DNA from: Cricetomys ansorgei | Taxonomy: Eukaryota > Chordata > Mammalia > Rodentia > Nesomyidae | Direction of reading: 5' to 3' | Length of the DNA: 64,000 bases | Assembly: GCA_026225945.1 (NCBI GenBank) | Contig: JAMJFZ010000769.1 | Span: 1,736,501-1,800,500, forward strand | Shown here: piece after piece, positions 56,961 to 64,000 of the stretch | Layout: each line of letters begins with the position of its first letter | How positions within the stretch are numbered: the first letter of the stretch is position 1 | The notes under the pieces: model-generated | What the model was told of the DNA's origin: nothing | Seen by the model: only the letters and a program-made list of their open reading frames with translations | Databases searched by the model: none | Made by a program: the position numbers and the translations under genes

Positions 56961-57625
56961 TACTGACAAAAAATGCTAACAAGGCCATGAGGAAAAATGA
57001 TCCATTATCTATTGATGGTGGTAGTGTAAATTAGAAATAGTATAACCACTAGGAATCCAGTATGGACGTTCCACAAAAATAAAAAAAAATAGAAGTAAAA
57101 AAAATGAAAAAAACTTAAAAGTTGAAATGTCATATGACCTAGCTATAACACACATGAGCATATACTCAATGAACAATCATATCTATCACCACACTATTCA
57201 CAAAAGCAAGGAAATGGAACCAGCTTAGATGTCCTTCCATAGAATAATGAATGATGAAAATGGAGTTTTGTTTAACTCATAAGAAAAACAGATGATGGCA
57301 ATTGTATGGCAATGAATGTAAGTGGAAAGAATCCAACTAAGTGAGATGACCAAGATTCAGAACACGAAAATTACATATTTGATTTCATAAGTATATCTTA
57401 ACTTTTAATATTTGTATGTAAGCCATTTTGAGACTGGGTATAGACTACGAAACTTGATAGAAGAACATAAGAAGAGAGTATAAAACGCTGAGAAAGGAGA
57501 TAAAGAGGGTGAAAGGTCATACATGACCTGAAAATATGAAGGAGGCTACTGGAAGTGGGAGGGCACAATGAAAGGACCATAAATAATGAAAACATGGGTA
57601 AACAGGAAAAATAAATTCTATTAAA
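56961..57625 (+). mobile_element. 5'-inverted L1, 3' part (ORF2 end and 3' UTR), sense
   Basis: 'GGTGGTAGTGTAAATTAGAA', 'CACTAGGAATCCAGTATGGA', 'TGACCTAGCTATAACACACA', 'CACTATTCACAAAAGCAAGG', 'AGCTTAGATGTCCTTCCATA' and 'AACTAAGTGAGATGACCAAG' trace the end of L1 ORF2. A 3' UTR-like stretch and AATAAATTCTATTAAAAA follow. Frames are broken by many stops. Confidence 0.87.
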
Positions 57626-58044
57626 AATGCTATCATGAGACTACAGCCACATCATCCTGAATGTGTCTGATCTTATATGAAAATTTTATAATGAAACTTA
57701 ATTTTTTGTTAGCTAATAAAAAATTTACGTATGAGATATGATTCCATTTGAATTCCAGTTCATAAACTGATTCTTACCTGTCTGTTCCAAGTATTTATGA
57801 GTCTTTCTTATGATGAAAAAAAGTTCCATTTATTTATCTGAAATTCACATTTACCATGGAAGCTTATATTTCTTTTCTTTGTTAGACCATACAAATGTAA
57901 CTGTGCATCATTATTAATGATGTGGTAATAATATTGGCTCAGACACGTATGTGTGTAGAGAAAATTTTTCTTTTGCAAGTCCAGAATAAGCAACCAATTG
58001 CTTTATCTACAGAAACAAGGGAAATATATGGATTTTTCTTTAAA
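57626..58044. other. AT-rich sequence, nothing recognised
   Basis: Frames at 57808-57993 and 57922-58146 overlap on opposite strands and have no gene features. Confidence 0.5.
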
Positions 58045-58205
58045 TTGATTTTAAAGTATATTTTTAGATTTATATACCTTATTTTCTGTGTTTTGTTTGT
58101 ATCTATTACATGCACCACATGTGTTTCCAGTATCTGTGGAGATTAGAAGTGGGCATCCAGGTCTTCTGCAAGAATAGTATGTGCTTCTGATTGCTATTTA
58201 GTTCC
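58045..58205 (-). repeat. B3-type SINE, antisense, internally deleted
   Basis: 'TTTTGTTTGTATCTATTACA', 'ATGCACCACATGTGTTTCCA', 'GGAGATTAGAAGTGGGCATC' and 'CAGGTCTTCTGCAAGAATAG' match antisense B3 with the central block missing. Confidence 0.65.
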
Positions 58206-58224
58206 TAAATTTTTGATAGGTTCT

Positions 58225-58325
58225 TACTTGTATCTAATGCATTGTGATCATATCCCCTCCCTAACTGCCTTCTCTTATTTCCTCCCACTTCTATTGACAT
58301 TTCCAAAGTATTTCTTTTTCTGAAA
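58225..58325 (-). mobile_element. L1 3' end, antisense, short
   Basis: 'GCATTGTGATCATATCCCCT', CCCTAACTGCC and 'TTCCTCCCACTTCTATTGAC' resemble the antisense terminal L1 3' UTR (GTATTTTGATCATACCCTCCC...TCCTCCCAG). Confidence 0.5.
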
Positions 58326-59859
58326 TTTACCAAGATATCAAATGAAAGTTTCTTTACTTCACAAGAAATCTAAATCATTCAATTACTATAAACACTGCAA
58401 AGATTATTCGTTTAACATATTCTGTATTGTTAATGTGCATATTTGCATAAAACCTATAGCATTCCTTTAATATTGCTCATGCGACTATCAACTTGTCTTG
58501 AAATAATAGAAAATAAATGCTAATTATTTTCATCAGGTATAAACTGTTTTTTAAATAGAGCCCAAAGATATCATCAAAAATTTAAATATTAGCAATGTAC
58601 AGTACATTGATTAACAGAATATCCTTAGTCCAAAGGCTGACTATTATTTCATGTCTGTCATCAACAGTGGTTGCAGATGCCAAAGTTCATAGTAAATGTC
58701 CACTTCTTGTAGAGTATTCTCTTTATCCCCAAGGGAAAGATCTTTAATTTACCCCAGAACTGTTAGATCAATTGTCCCCCAAATACCAACAGACACATAT
58801 ACACATGGCTGTAGAGAAACCATTTATTTTCTCTGTACTAGGGAGTCTCTTGTGATATGATTCAAGTCCATCTATCACTTTGCTAAGGAAGTGTTTTAAG
58901 GGCAAACTAACTAGGAGGAAAGAAACTGATGGGAAGGCAGTCAATACCCATTGTGGCTGGTCTTCACCAGCTGGGTGTGCTTCAGCTGGCCTGGAACTGT
59001 CAACCAAAACTGCAATTATTGACCTTGCTAGAGGCTTTGGCTCCCAGGAGGCAGCAAGAGAGAGAAAGGATGATGGATGTACATGGTGTTTTCTACAAAC
59101 AGGAGGAATAATTTGAAGCATCTATGCTGTCACAGACCACAGTGCCAGGTCTCAGGAGTACCATAAGATTAAAATCATAAGATTTTGGAATGAAAATAGG
59201 TTCATTGAGAGTTCAGTTCTAGTTCTCATTAAAATGTTTATAAGAGAGGAGGAAAAGCACAGGCCTTTATCACAAAGCAATAATAACTTATCAGCCAGGG
59301 AGAACGCTGTGACAAGCAGTATGAGAAAACTCTCTAAGCAATATTTTATTCCACAGAGCTGTTTATTCTTTAAAAAAGGACTAGGGATACGCTTTCACTG
59401 TAAAAGTTCCATTCCAATGGCCATAAAGTAAACCACACAATTTTACAATATACATGGCTATGAAAAAATGTTTTACCCATATGTGCTAAAGCCTATACCT
59501 ATTTTATGTTTTAGATGTCATAAGACCTTGATGATTGCATTTTACCAAAATTTTGCTTTTTATACAAAAATTATCTTTTAAATAAAATATCTCCTCATAT
59601 GAAATGCTCTCTACTTTATACCTTAATAGCTTTTCTAGGGTACAACTTCTGTGATATAAAATTTGCTTGAGTACTCAGTGTGTTGAATGAATCTTAAATT
59701 CATATGTACAAGCTTTGTCATCATTGTCCAGTTTTTAGCACTTTTATCACTCTCAAATATTTTCACACAAATTGTATTCAATAACTATTCCTACCTATGG
59801 GCCTAAGTACCCATAGGTAATGTCACCGCATGTATAATTTTGATTTTTCTGGAAGTACC
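58326..59859. other. Unique sequence, including a more GC-balanced island at 58640-59160
   Basis: The island holds overlapping frames on both strands: 117 codons at 58768-59121 (-) and 78 codons at 58880-59116 (+). None shows a known motif, and frames open on both strands over the same span usually mean few stop triplets, not genes. No repeat family recognised. A decayed LTR is an alternative. Confidence 0.4.
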
Positions 59860-60049
59860 CTATAAATGAATTAGCAAATTATGTACAATTTTCTATCTTG
59901 ATTATTTTTACTTTATATAGCTCCTTTGACCTTCCTTCGTGTCATTATGTACTTATACTTTATCTGTATTTTATGAAGTAACATTACAATGTATGCATAT
60001 AACACATTTTATTTATTCATTCATAAGTTAATGAACAATTCCAAATTAT
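59860..60049 (-). mobile_element. Ancient L1 (L1M-type) ORF2 segment, antisense, left part
   Basis: 'AACATTACAATGTATGCATA', 'ACACATTTTATTTATTCATT' and CATAAGTTAATGAACAATTCC, then AAATTATG, parallels antisense ORF2 (TATTCCATTGTATGTATATACCACATTTT...TTTATCCATTCATC...GATGGAC...TTTCCAAATTTTG). It is cut by FX copy C and continues at 60346. Confidence 0.6.
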
Positions 60050-60345
60050 GTCATGGCTGCTCTGGGGTAGAAACAAGTTTGAGAGAAGTCAGCTCACAGT
60101 TCAGTTCAAAAGGAGAAGCCAAGAAGAGCAGAGCCAGTCCAGAATAAGCTAAGAGAGAAAGCAGAGAGCCAGAAGCAGACAGTTTACGATTTACAGTTTA
60201 GAGTTCAGAAAACAGCTAGTCAGAGTGAGCTCAGTCAGCAGTATGTCTCAGAGGCTTAAACATTCTAGGTTTTGGTTTGAAGATTAGATTGTATGGAGGC
60301 TAAAGTCTTTTAGGTCTAGACTTAAGATTAGATTGTACCTCATTC
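60050..60345 (+). repeat. Repeat family FX, copy C (internally deleted)
   Basis: 'TCATGGCTGCTCTGGGG', then 'GTCAGCTCACAGTTCAGTTC', 'AGAGCAGAGCCAGTCCAGAA', 'TAAGCTAAGAGAGAAAGCAG', 'GTGAGCTCAGTCAGCAGTAT' and 'AACATTCTAGGTTTTGGTTT' closely match copy A at 8470-8960 on the same strand. The about 240 bp holding the B1-like block are missing. It sits inside an antisense L1 whose two halves flank it, so its boundaries are informative. Confidence 0.8.
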
Positions 60346-61075
60346 TTCCTTGAACTGCCCACAAATAAAAATGTGGCTACAGTTCTGAGTACTTATAGTC
60401 TGAGTATTAAATTATAAGAACATGTATCTCTATTCTATAGGTGTGTATTACATAATTATTATAAATAGCATATGCCTTGAATGTTTTGAAAAGGATTTTT
60501 CAAAGCATTAATATGAATTAATATTTCAGTCCAGCACTGTGTGACCATTAGTTTTTATACCTTATTGTCAATATTTACTAGATAATAGCACAATTTTCTG
60601 TCTTTTGGGTTTTAGACATTTTATGATGTGTTCCTTGACATATCAATTTGAAGTATCCTAATGAGTAACGTTGAACATCATTTCATTTGTGTCATAGTTA
60701 TTTGCATATATTCTTTCATAAAACTTCTACTTAACTATTTTACCTATTCTTCAAATATAGTATTTTATTTATCAGAATACATTTTCTATGCTTTATATAA
60801 AAGACCTATGAATTCTATATTTTTAAAATATCTTTTTCAAATCTGTAATGTAGTTTTTCATATGAATATGATCATCTTTTCAAAAGAAGGTTCAATAGTA
60901 TGAGGTTTAATTTATTAATATTTTATTTTGTGGTTCATGTTTTTTATATCACATTTAAGAAATTTTGACCCACTCCAAGATCACAAACTAACTCCTGTAT
61001 CTTTTTTGAGACTTTTCTTAAGTTTCACTCATATTTCTAGTGTTCTTCTTAAGATTTATAGATGTGTCAGTAGGG
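60346..61075 (-). mobile_element. Ancient L1 (L1M-type) ORF2 segment, antisense, right part
   Basis: 'GTAACGTTGAACATCATTTC', 'ATTTGTGTCATAGTTATTTG', 'GGTTCATGTTTTTTATATCA', 'AATTTTGACCCACTCCAAGA' and TCACAAACTAACTCCTG follow antisense L1M ORF2 (TGTTGAACATCTTTTCATGTGCTTATTGGCC...TGGTGTCATATCTAAGAAACCATTGCC...CCAAGGTCATGAAGATTTACTCCT). The 80-codon + frame at 60661-60903 is antisense to it. Confidence 0.7.
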
Positions 61076-61739
61076 TTGATATTTCTAGGTGGTAGGCAAG
61101 CAAATAATTATGATTGATAGCTGTTTATGATATGTACTGGATGAGTATATATAAACAATTTTGAATAAAATTTCCCCTTGCATATCATCATCTTAAGAGA
61201 AAAGCCTTACACTAGTATTAGTACAGCTAAAAGTGAGACTAATTCAAGTATCTGTTATTATTTCCCAGCTTTAAAAAAGAACCAAGGTATTTGGAATCAA
61301 TCAGTGTTAAGATTTATGCTTCTAATGTTCGTTGATAGGGTCCTGGAGTAAATAGAGGTGTTCTCACAATTGTTCAATAATTCAATAATAGGTCTTATTG
61401 TCTAAGATGAATATGATGAACCAAGCAAAAATACCCAATCAACATGACCATCTGTAAGGGCACTTGAAGCAAAACTCAAGATGGATTAGGCTCCAAGTGG
61501 ATATTTGAAAACTTTGGTTAGGGGTGAATTCTCTGATACTTAGAATCCATGGAGGCAAATATTATGCAACATAAAATCTGAAATACTGGATTGTACTTCT
61601 AGTAACCAAGGAGTGACTTGGCAAGAAGACAAATTTCATAGAAAATTCTGTATTTATTGAATATATTTCTAGAAACTGAGATTCATCAGGCTCACTCAAA
61701 GGGATTGGTGCACGTGATGGGACACAGATTTGGAGAAGT
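61076..61739. other. AT-rich sequence, nothing recognised
   Basis: No repeat family or gene identified. Confidence 0.45.
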
Positions 61740-61998
61740 AATTAAAATTCTTACTTGTTAGTCATAGAAATGTTAAACTCATAGAAAGGAAGATACCACA
61801 TAATATGTTATATGTGTGCAATCTAAAACAGAGAAATAGGAAGTACAAGAGTGGTAGCCAAGGAAAGGGAGCAAGAGTTAGAGAGATATTAGTTAAAAGA
61901 TACAAAATTTTAGTTAATGTGAAATATATCTCAGCTATCACATAATGATATTTGATAACAGTGTGCTATATATTGAAAATTGTGAAGAAAAGATCGCA
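61740..61998 (+). mobile_element. Ancient L1MA-type 3' UTR, left part
   Basis: 'AAACTCATAGAAAGGAAGAT', 'GAAGTACAAGAGTGGTAGCC', 'ATACAAAATTTTAGTTAATG', 'TATATATTGAAAATTGTGAA' and GAAAAGATCGCATG follow the L1MA 3' UTR (AACTCATAGAAGCAGAGAG, GTGGTTACCAGGGG, ACAAAGTTTCAGTTAGA, ATACTTGAAATTTGCTAAG, AGAGTAGATCTTAA). An ERV insertion interrupts it; a further 28 bp follow at 63973. Confidence 0.62.
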
Positions 61999-62304
61999 TG
62001 TGTATAATTATTTTGTACACTGTTGAGGGGCTGCCTCAAAAACTTGTGGCATTTTGTATTATTTGCAGGTGTTGGATTTATGTGGGGGATGTTTGATTGC
62101 TAATGATCTGCACATGCTCTCAGTAGAAAACCTGAGGAGATCTGAATCAATAAAAACACCTGAGCTGGGATGCTCAGTGTTCCACTGTCCAGTATCATGC
62201 TGGCCATAATGGTGATTCCCTCTGCAGCATCTGGCAGAGTTTTCACATATGACTATGTCTCCATGTCTTCCTTGGTGAGCTCCCACAGGAGTCTAACAAC
62301 TACA
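61999..62304 (+). mobile_element. 5' LTR of the ERVK-like element
   Basis: Aligns with 63664-63972. Shared blocks are 'GATCTGAATCAATAAAAACA' (GTTCTGAATC in the 3' LTR), GTGTTGGATTT.TGTGGG, GATGCTCA, GGTTCCCTCTGC-like and TCTGGCAGAGTTTT. AATAAA is at 62149-62154. The first about 20 bp are shorter than in the 3' LTR, so the 5' end may be slightly truncated. It ends ...CAACTACA just before AA and the PBS. Confidence 0.8.
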
Positions 62305-62306
62305 AA

Positions 62307-62324
62307 TGGCACCAGATGTGGCAG
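62307..62324 (+). other. Primer-binding site, tRNA-Lys-like, decayed
   Basis: TGGCACCAGATGTGGC two bases after the 5' LTR resembles the ERVK-type PBS (TGGCGCCCGA.. / TGGCGCCCAACGTGGGGC) with several substitutions. Position immediately downstream of the LTR supports the call. Confidence 0.65.
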
Positions 62325-63132
62325 GCAGAAAGTAAAGAAGTGCACAACTTCACCCTAGCTGCATCAAATGTGGAGACAAAGAAGAGAAACTCAAGACCTC
62401 ACAGAGTCCAGTAAAGTACACTCAGGGCATTCTCCAGAAGATATAGATTAAGGTATTAATAAAAGGATAGTTATAAATGAGAAAGAAGCTCCTAGATGAG
62501 CGTTATGTTTTGGACAAATGTTTGGGATGAATTTTCATGATGAAAACAGTTCAGCTGGGAGCAGGGAAGAAACAAGGTTTCAACTGCTTTTCCTGATTAT
62601 GGAGCTGATGTTCCATCTGCAGCTGGCAGCAACCAGGGCACAGGAAACAGAAACCAGAGTATATTGTTCCATAAACTGAGTTTGTTGGTGGCTTTTTGTA
62701 TGTGAAGCCCAAGCGGGTCTTGTGTTTGAGGTCTATGAAGAAGGGTGCATGTTTACCTATCATGGTGATGAAAAAGAATTCCAAACTGCCAGAATGTTTC
62801 AACTGGAGATTCTTCCCACTGGCCCAGGAACCCCTGCTGTTGTGGAAGCCTCAATTTTTTTTCTGCAAACTTGACTATAAGTGGTCAAGATACTGGCAAT
62901 TATGATGATAACTCCACCCATGAAAGGACACTTCCTGCAGATAAACTGACAAATTGTTTTCCTGCAAACCAGACTCTATCTTAAAATCTGTAAAGTGTTT
63001 CCTCAGGATCAGCACACAGATGCTGTCTTCTAGAACTGGCCAAGTTTGTATCTCCTGCTGGTAGCCAAACTTGGTACTATCAGAGTCACCCAGGTGGTGC
63101 TGGTTTCAAAGGCATGAAAGGGGTCATGAAGA

Positions 63133-63340
63133 GGAACTGAGGTGTGGCACTTTGAAGAGAGCTCAGGAGAGGCCACTGGTGAGGGTACAGCCTCAGTACT
63201 AGTTGAAGGCCCAGACTGAAGGTGTCATGTAAAGAAGTTGAGGCTTGGCACCATGACAAGACCTCAGGAGAGTCTATTGGTGAAACTTCAGCCCAGTTAC
63301 TGTAGAAGACCCCAGTGTTTTGAAAATTTCAGCACCATAG
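63133..63340 (+). repeat. Imperfect tandem duplication, period about 100 bp, inside the ERVK-like element
   Basis: Unit 1 from about 63133 (GAACTGAGGTGTGGCACTTT...AGCTCAGGAGAGGCCACTGG) and unit 2 from about 63233 (GAAGTTGAGGCTTGGCACCA...ACCTCAGGAGAGTCTATTGG) align over most of their length. Two units are visible. The sequence is more GC-balanced than the surroundings and is not retroviral coding sequence that I recognise. Confidence 0.65.
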
Positions 63341-63650
63341 AACAACTACCAAGAACAGCAGCAGTGGAATGGAGCTAGTGGATCCTGGAGGACAAATTGA
63401 GCATGTTTCCAAGGGCAGAGAATTGATCCAAGCCCTTTGGAGGAGACTAGAAGATCATGAGTGAATTACAGGTAACTGGACATTGATAGTGTTTTTCTGC
63501 TGTCCAAAGACATTGAGTAAAGCTTGATAGATGTTTGGTTTCATTTGGTCCTGTACTTTTGATTGTTTCTTTTGTAAATAGTTTTGCGGATGTAGTGTTA
63601 AATTGTGTTGTAGAGATGAAGCATTTTTTTTTTTTTGGATTGGTTTGTGG

Positions 63651-63663
63651 AGAAAAGGGGAAA
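63651..63663 (+). other. Polypurine tract
   Basis: AGAAAAGGGGAAA directly abuts the TGTTGTGG start of the 3' LTR, exactly where the plus-strand primer should be. Confidence 0.8.
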
Positions 63664-63972
63664 TGTTGTGGAAGTTTATTTTTTTAATTATGTACAAAAA
63701 TTTTTTTTGTGCACTGTTGGGTGAGCGGCTGCATTTTGTACTGTCTGCAAGTGTTGGATTTCTGTGGGAGATGTTAGATTACTTATGATCTACACCTGAG
63801 GAGTTCTGAATCAATAAAAACACCTGATCTCAGATGCTCAATGATCCACTGTTGAGTATGGTGCTAACCAGGAGGATGGTGGTTCCCTCTGCTGAGGTCT
63901 GGCAGAGTTTTATATCTATAAAAAATGCCCTGTGTCTTCTTTGCTGAGCAACGCCGTAGGTGTAGTACTACA
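63664..63972 (+). mobile_element. 3' LTR of the ERVK-like element
   Basis: Begins TGTTGTGGAAG after the polypurine tract. AATAAA is at 63813-63818. It ends ...TAGTACTACA, aligning with the 5' LTR end ...CAACTACA. Beyond it the host L1MA sequence resumes. Confidence 0.8.
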
Positions 63973-64000
63973 GACAAGTATGATTACCTATGTGACAGTT
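63973..64000 (+). mobile_element. L1MA-type 3' UTR, continuation after the ERV
   Basis: GTATGATTACCTATGTGAC matches the L1MA stretch AAATGATAATTATGTGACG that lies about 20 bp beyond the left breakpoint in the consensus as I recall it. The window ends here. Confidence 0.45.

Larger units (their letters stand above)
61999..63972 (+). mobile_element. ERVK-like (class II) element, non-autonomous or gutted
   Basis: Two LTRs of about 306 and 309 bp in direct orientation bracket an about 1.36 kb interior. A primer-binding site and polypurine tract are in the proper places. The interior has no recognisable gag, protease, pol or env and no long frame: the best are 83 codons at 62551-62802 (-) and 69 at 62696-62905 (+). 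The element is inserted in an L1MA 3' UTR. Size, LTR length and Lys-type PBS recall mys-like/MYSERV or RLTR10-type elements of muroid rodents, but I cannot assign the family. A clean target-site duplication is not visible. The LTRs are clearly diverged, so the insertion is old and not active. Confidence 0.78.

Noticed and set aside
62551..62802. 83-codon - strand frame in the ERV interior as a gene
   Set aside because: No homology that I can name, no promoter or partner feature, and orientation opposite to the element. Kept only as part of the unexplained interior.

Overview
The window reads as non-coding DNA from the nuclear genome of a muroid rodent. It is AT-rich and lacks any credible multi-exon or single-exon gene. 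It is dense in rodent interspersed repeats: B1 and B2/B3 SINEs, Lx-type L1 3' ends, MaLR LTRs and class II ERV material. Older shared mammalian repeats (MIR, L2, MER5, MLT1, L1MA-type L1) lie beneath these. Several B1 copies carry an extra TTA/TAA just 5' of the CAGAGAAA box. That looks more like cricetid (hamster/vole/deermouse) B1 than Mus or Rattus B1, but this is an inference from memory of consensus sequences. All family names come from pattern recognition, not from a database search.

Layout. 1-6.5 kb: a (GATA)/(GA) microsatellite at the left edge, then old AT-rich sequence with sparse SINE relics and one possible decayed exon near 4.7 kb. 6.5-9.1 kb: a 1.1 kb Lx-type L1 3' UTR and the first copy of a repeat family here called FX. 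9-17 kb: mostly unique sequence, an MER5/L2 patch, and a SINE/L1 cluster at 15.1-16.3 kb. 17-25 kb: a 5'-inverted L1 with a hexanucleotide array at its inversion point, three antisense L1 3' UTRs and a 245 bp purine-only tract. 26-31 kb: largely featureless. 31-38 kb: a solo LTR nested in an older rodent repeat, a tail-to-tail pair of MaLR-like LTRs, FX copy B with a short telomere-like run, and another MaLR-like repeat. 39-49 kb: MER5 relics, an inverted B1 pair (one with a perfect 14 bp target-site duplication), one antisense L1 3' UTR and B3 copies. 49-51.4 kb: an MLT1 LTR split by an L1 3' end, followed by three dinucleotide arrays. 51.5-53.2 kb: unique sequence with the longest open frames. 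53-58 kb: L1 3' ends, a B1, an MER5 and a second 5'-inverted L1. 59.8-64 kb: an ancient antisense L1 interrupted by FX copy C, then an ERVK-like element with two LTRs inserted in an L1MA-type 3' end.

No genes work together here. The content is layered transposon history in what looks like a gene-poor region. The items most worth follow-up are the short ERVK-like element whose interior shows no recognisable gag or pol (61,999-63,972), the FX family (three copies, one with telomere-like repeats), and the two 5'-inverted L1 insertions.
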